A DNA stretch of 64,000 bases from NCBI GenBank assembly GCA_964036295.1, contig OZ038467.1, positions 6,875,001 through 6,939,000 of the forward strand. The letters run 5' to 3'. A program made the translations under genes and the position numbers. A model generated the notes under the pieces. The model saw only the letters and a list, made by a program, of their open reading frames with translations. It was not told where the DNA came from and did not search any database. The number at the start of each line of letters is the position of its first letter. Within the stretch, counting starts at the first letter, position 1. The stretch comes from Plumapathes pennacea (Eukaryota; Cnidaria; Anthozoa; Antipatharia; Myriopathidae). This document shows, piece by piece, positions 1-13,100 of the stretch.

Positions 1-30
1 AGTGAACCTTATCGATTCCTATTAGCCAGG

Positions 31-105
31 AAACTCAATACTAGGACTCGATACTCAACTATAAGTTAGTTCTATAACATAAGTTGTGCACAAAAGAAAA
101 AAAAA
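31..105. repeat. Dispersed repeat, copy 1
   Basis: This segment and 13880-13960, inside a TRPN intron, share the same order of words: an AAACTCAATACTAG start, then CTCAA.TATAAGTTA and later AACATAAGTTG.ACAAAAGAAAA. The later copy has a short insertion in the middle. Two copies 13.8 kb apart in unrelated contexts indicate an interspersed repeat, but I cannot see its ends or class. Confidence 0.6.
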
Positions 106-2531
106 GGCACCTGTGAGGTGCATATGTGTCTACTGCATTTTTTCTTCTATTTTTTTTTTTTTTTTTTTTTTGCATGAAGAAATGGCATTTGCCACAGGCA
201 CCCTTCTTGCGCCGCAAGATAATTTGTGACGTATTTTCGTTAGCTTGAATCAGCTGGCCCGCTGCCAAAATGTCGCGTCGCATCTGTGTTTACGCTAAAA
301 CTGTTCTAGAAGAAACAATTCTTTTCTGGGAAACTGGGAAAATTTAAGAATTGGGAAAACGCACACACTTAATACAGGAACAGAGAGAAGGATACCCAGA
401 CATTAAAGGCATTTCACGGATCTGAAACTCGGATCAGCACAAAGAAGCACTTGCGTTACCTCGACTCCGAGAGCGTCGCGAGGCGAAACTGAACTAATGG
501 AGAAATATAGGTTCCCGGAGATGAAGGTGCTTGAGGATGCAGTAACCATTACTAGGAAATATGCGTATTCAGTCGCCATTGACGGTTTTTGTAAACATTT
601 CACTTCACAGCCGTCACAACCAAATCAAATCAGTAACGACAAGCAACAACTAGGCTCAAGTAAAGTATATATTTATTTCAACTCGTACGCGAATGACCAA
701 ATGGAAGATTCATAGATGCTTCACATTTTACTTTACTGTCTCTGCCGACTGAAATATCCGGCGACACAAAATAATGACTGGTCGATATACGTACCGTTGC
801 AACGTGTTGTCATACGTACACAGTTCGTCAGGAAAATCGGGCGATGCATAGTACTGGCCAGAACCCTTCATTCGAGCGTTTTTGGCATACATATCTTCAA
901 AAACTGTGATTTGAGGCAAACTTCAAAACACCGCGCACAAGAACTTCCCGACCCGACAGCATGGGTTTTGTCATCAGCCTTCGTTGTTTCAGTCGGCTAA
1001 AATTCCGGCCAATCAGGACGGTTGATATACGGTCGGAAATCGTTTCGACTTCACGAACTAACCACTCATTGGTCCCGGATGGTCACGAGCGACCATTTAT
1101 CGATTCTTACGTTACATTACATTACATTACTTACAAACTCGATGACATAGTGTCTACAGCTTCTTCGAAGCAGTAGACACAAAAATAGAAATTCTGCCTA
1201 CCAAGACGTATTTCCGTAGTGTCACTCTGGCAACATTGAAGAAAAAATACTTTTTTCTATTAGTTCTATTGTTATTGTTATTTATGTTTTTATTTTATTT
1301 TATTTTATTTTTTCCGGCTCGTATAGTTGCAGCCGATCACCGCACCATTCTTAGGCGGACTGACGATACTTTTGATGGCGTGATAAAACACCTTGATTTA
1401 CCCACTTTACGCCATGTTTTCACGGGTTTGTGCAATTAGTATTGAAAATATGAGCTTTGGTAATCAGAAATTGGCTGCATGAAAATCAAGCAAAAGAGAA
1501 ACACGTAAATAATGAAATGTACACAGGTCGCGCGTTCAAAGGAGAAAACACTTTAGACGCCATGCGCGAACTACGTCAGATACATTCGGCTTGCATCCGC
1601 GCGCCGGCCTCCGTTATAAACGCACTCCACTGCTTTATGATGAACAGTGCAAAGTTGGTTGTTCTTAAAAGCAAAGTAAAATGACTAACAGTCCAGTTTC
1701 ACGACATCAAAAATCCCGTAAAATTATGAGCTACTCAAATGTACGGGGCAGTGTCATTGGGGCTCTGTAAAGGTCACCGCATTTCAAGTGTTGTGTCAAC
1801 ATAATCACTCATTCGTAGGCCTCCCCCTTTCACGAGGTTAAACAGTCAAATTTTGTTGTTTACATCTTCAGCAGCAATGGCATCCGACCCCTACACAATT
1901 GGCTCTTTTTAGGAAACATTGGAAATATTGTCAGTGGAAGAACATATTCGCGGGTCGGTCCCAGTACGCGGACTAAGAAGGAAAAGAACTTTTGAAGCCG
2001 AATTGAGGGTAGAGAAAGGTCTGAAAAAGCGGCTTCTTCGATTTTTAATAAATGTTTTCTTTACATTTGTGTTTGCTTTAGTTTCTCTCTTTTTTTCTCT
2101 TCACTCTTATGTAAATTTTAATAGTGTTTGCACTGTGGCTAAAACAACTGTGTACTGAGCTGTCTTGTAATAGCGCTCCGCCAGTGTCAATTGTACTCAG
2201 TTTATCAGGGCAGTTCACTGGTCTCGGAGTTCAAACCAAAAAAGTACCAAGAGTGCCCCCTGAATCAGAAAAACAGCCATTTGTTTCTCAGCAGAAAGCT
2301 CCAAATTACATTACAATAACTACGGCTTTCGTATAGGTCGTATAATGATATAGTGAGGCTGGCAGCATACTGGAGTGATTATTCGGCGTTGATTCATTTT
2401 CGTGGCGGAACACTGAATCTGCACCGGTTGACGCGGTTTGTGGTACATTCCGGAGTTGAATGGAGAGTCTCTGATACAAGGAACGGAAAAGTTTTCCTGC
2501 TGTGAATAGTTTCCGACTGAAACAAGATACC

Positions 2532-2660
2532 ATGAAAAGACAAAAAACTGCGGGCGCGATGGCCGTGGAAGCCGCGAATGCGGCGAAATATCTTGCAAAC
2601 CGAAGAGGTTCTGGGGCTCCCCCTGTTCTCACGGAAGACGATTTATCCCAGGAAGAAAAG
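2532..2660 (+). CDS. Doubtful exon-like open stretch (43 codons)
   Basis: An ATG-initiated open stretch of 43 codons ends exactly at a GT donor (AAAAG then GTAGTT) in phase 0. The translation is Ala- and charge-rich and more GC-rich than its surroundings. I do not recognise the protein and found no downstream exon that continues it. TRPN also uses only phase-0 introns, so an alternative first exon is conceivable, but nothing else links them. It may be chance. Confidence 0.15.
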
Positions 2661-3843
2661 GTAGTTAAATTCTTGTTCATTTGGGTCTGAAGAGGAGAGT
2701 AATACGTATAGGGCAGCATCCATTAGGCGATCTGTGATTTTAATACTTTGATTGTCCCGTCATACCAGGATTACCGTGGTGTTTACCGTTCTTATTTTCA
2801 GTAGTCTCTGTGGAATGTTACATAATCAGCCAGAATCTTGAACAACATCTCTCACTTTGTTAGTAACGGCTGAAACCAGTTAACTTAATCTATCATCCGA
2901 TAAACAGAACACACCGTCATGGTTTTGTTGAAGTTTAGCTGACGCCGTAAAAAGTAACTTATTCGACCCATTTATCAGTACTAAGCTCACTGCTGGTCAA
3001 CCGAATCATTTCGAATATAACAAAACCGAGCACGAAAACATGGAATTTAACTTCCAAAAGAAGTCGGCTTTGAACCATCAAATTAAATGACGGTCGTCCC
3101 TTCTCAGCACGTGCCAGTATCCTTCCCCACTTACTGAGGTCCTCCAGAAAAGGGCGGGAGGGGAGGGTAGGGTTAAAAGAGACGGGGGCGGCTATTAGGC
3201 AACTCGAGAAAAGGTTGGTTCTCGGAATAAGTAAGTAAGTCAAGGTTTGTGTTTTAGGCTTATATTTTCCGCTATATCTTGTATAGTTTTCTTCGGAACA
3301 CTTGTGTTTCCAAAGACGGTAATTAGGTGGGAGGAGTTTCAAAGCATTTGACGAACTTTCTGGATAGACACTTTGATTATCGCTGCGGGACACAAAATCT
3401 GCGCCAGTTTTATCAGCGTACTGACGTGTGCGAGTTAACGCCTCGCCTGCTATCTCCCGCTCTTTCCTTAATACGGGCAGATCAGAGAAATTACCTCCAT
3501 GGAATGACAGTATCTTTCAAAGCCTGATTTCTTTGAAATAGAAGTTATAACAGAACATAACAAAACGCGCCCGAAAACATCAGAACAAATCTGTCGGTAT
3601 GAGTGTGGGGTGCGGTTCGTACTTACACCCTCTGGTTTGACCCTGAAAAATCCCATTAGCTTCTCCTTCTCGATTTCACTGTTTTTTGTATGGCCAGTTA
3701 TGGTGTCACACCCGTGAATAGAAATCGATTCCGTGACCCCTGAACTGGTTCATCACATCCGGTATCAGTTGCCTCCGTTGCGTTCGAGCATGGAATTCCT
3801 TTCTTTATTTATCCGTTCGCCACAAATTTCGTAAGGGCTTGTG

Positions 3844-3951
3844 ATGGATTTCAATCATGCGGCCAAGGCGCTGCGCCACTTTACGGCTTTGGATAGAAGA
3901 ATTACTCGACGAGACTGGACAGATGTCGATTATCTTAGTGCGCCAGTTCAG
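3844..3951 (+). CDS. Doubtful exon-like open stretch (36 codons)
   Basis: An ATG-initiated stretch of 36 codons ends at a fair donor (CAG then GTAAAT) in phase 0. The peptide is rich in Arg and Asp and matches nothing I know. No partner exon was identified. It is listed only because the donor and frame fit together. Confidence 0.12.
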
Positions 3952-4737
3952 GTAAATACATCCTGTTGTATGAGACCGCCCGTGAGACCGATGGTCCTCT
4001 CAAATTGGGTCAAAGTGGACATTGGCTACTAGGCTTTTCGTAAGAAAACTCGTGAATGACTACTTCGGCGTGACTAGAGTTTAAAACAAGAATTTTATCG
4101 GTGACCAGTGTCCGGAAACGAAATACTGAGTGAAGTCATCGTAAGAGCATTTTCGCCATGCTCATCAAATCACGATTTCATCGTGCGCGCGCATCCAAGC
4201 CTTCAAGATATGTATTGTTGGCGAGCTCATAAACAAAACGGCTTTTAATACGAGTGCAATTCAAACATCGGCCGGGGGGGGGGGGGGGGGATGGTATGTT
4301 CTGGTCTGAAATACTAGGTCGTTTCAGACCCCAACCAAAATTATGAGGAATACTCGTTCCCCGCGGGAGGTCGGTAGTAAGCTTGGCCATACTTAAAGAA
4401 CAAAAAATTAGTCCAGACCTGTCCCTCATAGAAAGACGGCTGATAAATAATATTGAATAGCAATGATCGAATGAGGAAAAGCATTTATAAGGCAGTTCCA
4501 GACCTGCACAGATTGGTATTTTATTCTTTTCGAAAGATTTGTGTATTGCCATTACTAAATCAAATTATGCGAGCGATAGCGACCCTGTTACTGATTTCTA
4601 CGAGTTCTGAGTTACTGGAGAGAGGTGGTAACATCAGGCGAAACAGAAAATTTTAGGGATCTGATTATGGAAGTTATATATAAAGGCCTATAAATGTATT
4701 GCACACAGGTATAGAGAAATTGGGGAAAATATATCTT

Positions 4738-4800
4738 CTGGGTCCGGTTGTTCAAAGTACAATTAGGCTAATCCTGGATTAGATGTAACGTTTTGTCATC
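4738..4800. repeat. Fragment of inverted-repeat element
   Basis: The segment reads GGGTCCGGTTGTTCAAAG followed by AATTAGGCTAATCCTGGATTA. This resembles the termini of the complete element at 30081-30317 (GGGCCCGGTTTTTCAAA, then AATCC.GGATTA). The opposite terminus is not convincing here, although a second TAATCCTGGATTA lies near 4940. It is probably a decayed copy. Confidence 0.45.
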
Positions 4801-7800
4801 TTTATGAAAAACGGGAAGGTTTCACTCAGAAATCCGTGTCCCTGATAATATTTTTGAGTCAAAAGAAGCTTTTTAGTTGATCTTTGAACACAACTAAGTC
4901 AGTCTGCAGCTTGTTAGCCAAGAGAAAATGTTTTGTGTAATCCTGGATTAACAACGAGACCCCGAAAGTTTCCCCACAAAATTTCTGATATAGAGTTGGG
5001 ACGTAGCACCTGTTGATGTAGTTTCAGCGCCTGTAACGGCGGATTATATGTTGGCTTTGTGTGAACTTTGCCGATACACTTATCAGCAGTGTACTGACAG
5101 CAGACAGCCTCTCTTGAGGCATGGTTTGAACACTTATCTGTTCTGATGGGCTACAACTAAAACGATTTTGACGATAACATATTGTAATCTATCAGTGGAC
5201 CAATAGAAAGACACTCCTTCTTAATGATAACCCAACATGAGTGACACAAAAAAAATTTCTGCCTCTTGACGCTCATTGAAATCATCCCACGAGGTCCGAG
5301 AAAACAGACAGTCTAGTCATCGCGTTTAAGTTTCACGATGACGAGAGACTTAGTGAAGGAAATCAAACTCACAACTAACTACATAAGGGGTTGGGATAAG
5401 AGTGAAAGGGCCGCCAGCAAGCAATGGTCGACTTTTTAGGACTATCCGATAAGGGCTTTGGAAGAATGCAAGACCTTTTACGCTTTGCGAAGCTGGTGAG
5501 CACACCCGTTTGTACTGAACTTTTTCAATAAGTAAGTCTTTCTATTAATTGAGGAAGGTCTCCTCCTGCCATGAATCTAATTGATGTTGTTAGGCGGTCG
5601 ATTACTGAGCATTAGTTGAGAAATAGTACCGACATTCACGCTCATGTAGATAATTATTGGTAGTAATTACGCACTTCCGTCCGTTTTTCCTGTTATGTTT
5701 TTTTTTTCTACTTCGGCCAGGGATATATTTTCAGAATTCAAATTTTGAGTAACATCTGCAGTCCAGCTTCGAAACGGCTTTGCAACGGGCGATACGTCAC
5801 ATATTTGCCCGGTTTTGTAATTACCATTATTATATAACTTCACAAACCCGTTGGATCTCAGCTATGCTTTGATAGCTGTCGTCTTATCGATGGAGGCCTT
5901 GTTTGGTTTTAAAGAGTTCGGTTACTTACTCAACATTTCGACGACCTTATCTCCTGCGTACAGCTCAAGGAACCCTTCGCGTTGGGCATAAGGAATTCGC
6001 TGCACTCGCTATGGTGTTTTCGAAGTAAAAGGGTTTAGACACAAAAGGAGTGAGTTAGGTCTGAAAAGATAATAGGCTTTCCAATGTTATGGGCCTTCGA
6101 AATTCTCCGGGAAGCTTGTTTTGAAAAATCGCATTTTTTGCATACCACCTGTTCCTGATTCAACGAGGTTTTATAGCCCTTTTAGTAACACTCAGCATGC
6201 TGTCACATAAATGTGATATGCCGACCATGACTCGCCAAGCATTACCCCACAATTTCCCCATCTCCCTCGCCCCCTTCCGCTCCCTCAAACAACCTTCTAA
6301 CACGTGGTACACGGTTTTTGGAAATACTTCTCTTACGTTTGTACGAAAAATGAATCGACTTGTTTAAAGTAGTGTAGAATAGTGTGAAAAAACAACGTAA
6401 CATGCCGCACAAATCCGCTTGGCCTTTTATAGATTGCCTTGTGAAAGTTGATTGAAATACTGAGTTTGAGTAATCAGTAATTTCCTTTTGACCAATGATA
6501 AGTGCCTTACGAAGAAATTGGCAAACATCAATTTCCTATTAATTTTTCTAGCACTCATCATTTCGGATTTCTGAAAGTGTAAAAGGTGTCTGCATACACT
6601 CTATCCTGAATATCCTGCAGATGGTTTTGATAACGTATTTAACTATGCGTACTTAATTCAACTAGTATTTCTTGTTTATAAGTCAAAATGGATATAAACA
6701 ATTTGCAGGTGTGTGAAGGCTGGTTTTGTCCTTTCATAACAGTGCTCACTATGTAATTGAAAAGAGGTCCTGCCTTTGAATTCCCGTCTGAAAGCCTTTT
6801 TGGTCTCAATTGTTCACTTTTTTCCTGAGTGATCCCTAATTGGTCGGCACCAAATCTGTATTGTATATATGCATAAGAATAGACCAAGGCAACGAAGTAA
6901 GAGCAATTTCAAGTTGCCAGTTCAGGGCATAATATTATGCGATGCTTCGCCAAAAGAACCGCGCACTCACACCGTGACTTTCCGGGCAAAAAATCTGCCA
7001 ATCATGGAGTTGGACTCTCACGCTCTATTTTGTCCGAGAGTAAGATCACCGAGGCCGTCCCGCAAATCGGTGGTTGCAGGCTGGCAGAGTGAATCGGACT
7101 ATTTGGGCGAAATCACTTTAATGTGTACTCAAGTAAGTGGCCGACTACTTATCTCGGCCAGTTTTACCGCTATTTACGAGCCTGCCTGCCATAGTGTCAG
7201 CTATAATTTTAACAGTCGTGTCAGAAGTTCGTCTGATGGGGCTGGTCGGGCAAGATTGCTGCTGAAATACTTGCCGGTGGACCGGTCGTGATCATCAAAC
7301 ATTGATCCCAAAGTGCACTGGAGCGTCAGAGCTTTCTAAAACAAGTAAACTATGTTCTTTTTGAATAACTGCAATATAGTTGTCCGCGAAGAGCGCAGCA
7401 TGCAAGAACGAAATCTGCAATGTCTAATTTGAAAAGCAGAGCCTAAAGATTAGATTAGATAAGTGCTATATTGTGATGTCGCAAAACAAAAACAAAACTA
7501 GCTAGGCACTACTGAACACAAACACTGGCGAGGAAACAGAAGGAAAGAATGTCGGTCGCAGCGTGACTGGGAATTCGCGAGAAAACGAGATTTGATTAAA
7601 AACGAGATTTGGTTACTGACCATAGTGATCCGGTGTGCGCAACTTCGCGTAATTAGTGCTGTTGTCAGGACATGATTACGATTTTTAACGCGTAAAAGCG
7701 AGTCGAAATATTGGTCCCTGGCTTTGGGAATCTCGTGTCCTGTCAAAGTCTTTTTCTGTGGTAAATAATTGCTCATTTAATGGAATATTAAGGGGTGCAG

Positions 7801-9130
7801 TGACCGCTTGCACAATATTAGCTTATCTACTTTTTGGGCCACGAATGTCGCAATTAATATTTTAAGGTCAGATACCAATTTGAGCGTATTGTACAAGGAT
7901 ACAAGAAACAGATATACTCGTTAAGTTTCATTGTTGCCAAGAAAAGGTATATCCTGTCGCTTTCGTGGAAACTACCGATACAATAGATTTTTCTTTGAGG
8001 TATCTCACTAATTTGTATCAATCTGATTTAGAACCAAATTTTCCTGCCATAAGGCACTGGACCTGATGTTTCGGTATCGTTATGAATATATTACGATGCC
8101 GGTCGAATAAACAGGTGCATATTCTCACAGAATCTAGCCAAGGCCAGGTTTTAACGGACGAGGTCTTGCACGTTTTATAACAAACATATGAAACCTTAAA
8201 ACTTTTTAAGTGCTCTTGAATATGAAAAAAACACTTGCCCAAACAAATGATCTGCATCGCAATCTGCGATACATCAGAGCTTTAGTACATAGTTACGCAA
8301 AAATAATCTACGAACGTTTTTCTCATCTCGCGATCTGTCAGCTGTCCTGGACGTGCCGAAAGGCACATTTAAGGGTGCTCTATCGCCTTGTGCAAACCAT
8401 ATTCTCACTGACGAAGTCAGGGACTCGTTGGCATTAATTTGACTGCAGAAACCTTGTTGATAGTTATCTGTGTGAAAGATAATGTTTTAAGTCCAGTCAT
8501 AAATGGCAGATTTATTTATTTCCTTGAGACAAAGCTTTAGTTTCTGGCTTACTTTCAGGAATCTTATACTCAGTGCAGTCTTTTATTCGTCACTTTAAAA
8601 TTGCATTTCCCGCCCAGGTCTATAAGGCCGTGTTCAAACGTGGTGCCCGAGCACGACTCTCGCTGGACACTAATGTGAACAATGCCTTGTAACACTCGGG
8701 CACTAAAGTGGGCACCAGGACCTTTTCGTTTGCCGGTGCCAGTTAAGTTACCGGTTCTATTCATTTGCTCGAGTCTTTACTCTAACGCCCGCTGCAGCAT
8801 GACAACAGATATTTCGAACTGGAGGCAGAAACGACGGTCTCCTAGCCACTGTGCCTGAGCAACGAATAGAAATTCTGATTTTGCGAAAAGAATATCCCGG
8901 ACTTGTCGTCTTCGAATTACGAGCGTTTTGATCGTGATAGAGTCATGTTGCATTATTGCTTGAATTTACTCGAGTACAATTCTATATCGTACTGATAACC
9001 AACCACTCTTGCAAAAAAACACGATAAGGACGGTAAGGTTTGGTAGCTGATCATCTTTGTAATTAGAGTCGGTGCGTTCTCCTTTACTGCGATCGCGAGG
9101 CGCTTCGCCGAGTGAGTTCACAACTAATTT

Positions 9131-9305
9131 TGACCATGTGATGACGTACATTGTGGTAAATAAGAGTCCACACCACGGCTAACCAGTGAAAATTTGTTTT
9201 TACCACAATATTTAGAAATATACAGGAAAGTTTCGTTGTATTTCGCTGCAAAGCGTGACATGCTGGTGTCAGCATTGTTGTCTGGACTCTTATTTACCAC
9301 GATAA
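9131..9305. repeat. Hairpin element with inverted ends, copy 1
   Basis: The left part contains GTGGTAAATAAGAGTCCA and the right part its reverse complement, TGGACTCTTATTTACCAC, about 110 bp apart. The left 70 bases recur with few changes at 44991-45058. Inverted ends plus a dispersed copy suggest a small non-autonomous DNA element. It lies about 490 bp upstream of the TRPN start codon. Confidence 0.6.
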
Positions 9306-9710
9306 ATCGACCAATCAGAGAGCGAGAAACTAGTGTGTTGTAGTAAAAACCTGCCTTTTGATTAGCTTGCTTATAGATAGAAGCCGATAAAACTATCAAT
9401 TCTCAGTACTTCACTCATGCACTGTCCTCTTGAATGGCTTGGAGAATCTGCATTATGAATCTGGCAGTGAGAGGGTTAAAAAGGCGTGGGAAAAACGAAT
9501 TGTACGATGGCCTCGTCTTCCGCGCGAGGGAAAAGTACACACTGAGAGCTGAGACGAAACGCACATGCGCGCGCCTCTGACCATTGAATATCTATAATCA
9601 CAAACACTGACAGTATCAGAACAACGATACGGCATGCTATATACGTAACGTGATCCGATTTGAAATGCATCCTGATTAAGAGCCCGGCGTCGAACAAAGC
9701 CGATTATCGG

Positions 9711-9720
9711 ATATAAAAAG
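9711..9720 (+). promoter_or_regulatory. Candidate TATA box of TRPN
   Basis: The sequence ATATAAAAAG lies about 80 bp upstream of the TRPN start codon. A start site some 30 bp downstream would leave a short 5' leader of about 50 bases and would skip the upstream ATG at 9729. Position and sequence fit, but there is no direct evidence of use. Confidence 0.4.
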
Positions 9721-9792
9721 GAGAAAAAATGCAGTTAGAAATATTTTACTGGGCGCTCTTGTCCGCCGACCACCCTGCGTCGTGACTACAAA

Positions 9793-10067
9793 ATGGCGAG
9801 TCAACCGAGCGGTGGAGGTGGTTCATCGCCTTCTAGCCGTCGTGCTTCTCTCAGACCGTCCAGTCCCGTTTCGAGGTCTCAATCGAGGCGCGGATCGGCC
9901 GTTTTGTTCGACAGTAAAACGCCGCCGTCCGTTCTGCGCTGGGAGCTGTTACACCGCGTGTTGGCGTTTTCTCTCAAGGGAGATTGGTCTGCTGTGGATC
10001 AACATTTGAGCCATCTCGAGAAAAATCGCCTGGAATTATCAGAGATCGAAGTATTTATCACTGGCTG

Positions 10068-10101
<34 letters not shown>

Positions 10102-13100
10102 TTGCACTGATATAGTTTGATAGTTTAGTGGATAGGTTTGACTTGACAAGAAATATTTTTTTCGAACGCGATAATTTAGACTACTTTAAAGTTCATAAAG
10201 ATAAAAACCCTTATGCTATGTACCATATAATTTACCATGCGCGAAACCTGTGACAGGTTCTTCAAGAATCGCAGATAAATTTTAAGGCCGTCTCTCTCGC
10301 CGTCACTAGCAATTTTCATAGTCGGTACCGTCACAGCAAAAAGAGAAACAAGGTTCTTTGATCAGTGTTCTGAGCATCGATTTCCTCGCATAATTCTTCA
10401 TTTAAACCGCTTTTGTCGCTAACGAGCTGCTCGGCATTGATATTAATAGAAAATGAAAGTCATTAGTAAGGATGTGATACCGAACAAAAACCCAAGAGCG
10501 TTACTTCTTTTTTAATTGTGGTGGTTAAGTTTTAGTCCCACGGCAGACAGATATCTTGACGTTTTGTGTAAAAAATAATAAATAATCCCGCTAATTTAGA
10601 GCGTTATCCCAGCAGTGTTTCATCGTGAATTAATTTTTACGTTTGTTGGTGTTGCATATGTTTGGGTTCTTGTGTAAACTAAACCTCGCGTTAAATTCGG
10701 CCAAGAGCAAGTCAATACAAATGGAGTCAAATTCAAATTTACTTGGTCCGTCTTCAAGGGGAGAAACTGAACTAAATGTAAAATAGAAATAAATAACTGT
10801 GGGTTATGTTTACAAAGGAGCAACTAATGGACTCTGGATCTTTCTAAGTGGAAACACCTTACTTTGTATAGCTGAAGAGAAGAGTATTTTCTTGATGTTG
10901 AAAAGAATTCTGCTTTTTAACTTTACGTTCATTTTCCCTCTTTGTTTTGACAGGATAATGGTCTGACGCCGTTGATGCTAGCGGCACGTGATGGCAAACA
11001 CAATATAGTGGAAAAACTCCTCGATTTGGGGGCAGCTGTAGCGGACCAGGATAATGTGAGTTGACCGTCTGAGGCGATCTTTTCACTGCTAAAAAGTTTG
11101 GCTCAACTCAAGTCTCACTTTTCAATTACCAAACGAAACCTAAGGTTCAGCACTATACGAGTACATCCCAACAACAGTGCAATTATTGAATTCATGCTTT
11201 CCTTTTTACGCTTCTAAGTTTTTACTGGACAGAGAAGCGCAGCGAAAGAAGTGAACCACACGTTCGCTCGAAACCTTTTCTGAAATCGTTACTGAAGAAT
11301 CAGTTCTAAGCGGTGCGAGTTATCCCGAGGCTTTGATCGAGTCTCGACTAACTTCTGTAAACACAATGAATGTTTGTTTGACATTCTCTGACTACTTCCT
11401 GGCTGATATTAGGATTCATTTAACAGCAAAGACATGTTTGTGAGTCCATATCGTTGTTGAACGTGATCTGTCAAAAGATACTCCGAGAAGAACGAAAACA
11501 GAGTCTATCTTCCCTTCAAAACAACAGCTCGCTAGAATAGTGTAAGATTTCTTTGCCTTCACAGGACTGGAACTGGTTTTTCTTCTTCAGTATTTAAAGA
11601 AGAGGGTTGTTTCTTTTTCTTCCCACTTATTTCATTCAAGTTTCTTTTTGCAACTTAATAATATTTTTCTGTATATTTACCCGAGCCCCTTTGTTGCTGT
11701 CAGTAAAGCGAACTATAATGCCAAAAAGTCGGTACACTTCGTAAACACAGCTGACTACAAAGTAAAGAGTTTAGCAGGTCTTTTTGTCCATTTACAAATT
11801 ATTCACCTTCTGCAATTCGTATTGTTTCTATAACTGACGGGGAAAAAAAAAGAAAGAAAAAAGTCACATTCAAGAAAAGTAGATTTTTCTTTTGTGAGAG
11901 AATGAATTTATATATTTCATGTCTTCGTTCTTTCCAGAACAGCCGTTACTTCTTTCACAGCAAATAAACGAACACTTTGAAGACTGACGAACCATGCTTT
12001 TAAGACAAAAGATACTATTTAACATCATCTATTTGTGGATTGATCGTATCTTTACGTTTGAAAAGCTTTCTGTAGTTAATTCTTCTCTCTCTTTTTCGCT
12101 TGATAATTAATTACGAATTTTGCAAACCAAGGTGATTTAGACAGCTGGTACAGGACCCTGATAATAAGAACAAATAAGTTCGTTTTAAATCGTTTTTTGA
12201 AAATAAATTGCGCTGCTTTTTGTCACGTGGCCGTCGTCACGTGACCGCCTAAGAAAAGCCGAGGACAAGCGAGATCTCAGAAATTTTCAAAACAAAACTA
12301 AAGATCCACTTGGAGGGAAAAAATGTTTTAATAGCACAAAAACGTTTGGCAAAAAGGCTAACTAAAGTTTTGTATTCGGGGGAGATTCTTAAAAACTACC
12401 CTCCAACACTGTAACAACAAAACACGGTTCATAACAAAATTAGGCAGTTCACCTCCGAGAACTGATTAATCAAGTTCTTGAATTTGTATGCTCGAACGTC
12501 GCCAGAGGTATCATATAATAGTATCAAGATAAAAGATTTATACTTCTGAAGAAAATAAAGTGTCTATAAATCTGCTCTCTTATATGGCTGACATAAATAA
12601 TTACATGAGCATTATTGCCCTTTGCTGCGCGAAAACACACCGACTCACGGCATTTGTCTTTCTACATCTTTTTAATTTTTCTTATCTCCGGTTGTCCCGG
12701 AAAGCTCATGTCAAAAAGTGTTGGGAATTTTGTTGGTCCGGTTAGCTCAGGTTGTTCGCTTTCGCAAAAGCTTTTACGTGTCTAGGTAATCCAGTTTTTT
12801 AGTATAGAGACTGCAAAGGTCTTTTAGTTCCTTCCCGTTTTGTTTCACTGTGGTCTATTCATTGTGTCCGGAAGACACTGTCATGTGTGTGTTTGTCCAT
12901 TTTTTTTTACTAAATTAATTGATTTTGTTGTTTTGTTGTGTGGTGTCATGATTACTATTTTAGAACCCTGAATTGTGTAAACTTCAAAAAGGAAATTGTG
13001 CTGCCCTTGTTGATTTTTAGAAATAATTAACAGCTCCAGCAACTGCGACTTTATCCCCTTTGGATTCTTAGGTGACAATGATGCGCATTTTTCTTCAAAA

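Larger units (their letters stand above)
1..9710. other. Upstream region without a supported gene
   Basis: No chain of exons with a recognisable product was found on either strand. The stretch holds a dispersed repeat at the far left, a 21-base T run (about 151-171), a 17-base G run (4274-4290), a fragment of an inverted-repeat element near 4738 and a hairpin element at 9131-9305. Two short open stretches end in good donors and are listed separately as doubtful exons. The rest is AT-rich spacer in which I see nothing. Confidence 0.6.

Noticed and set aside
2306..2719. 137-codon minus-strand open frame
   Set aside because: No recognisable product, no supporting splice sites, and it overlaps the competing plus-strand stretch with a better donor.
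12738..12760. tRNA-like word GGTTAGCTCAGG
   Set aside because: No matching B-box (GGTTCRANNCC) within a tRNA's length and no acceptor-stem pairing.
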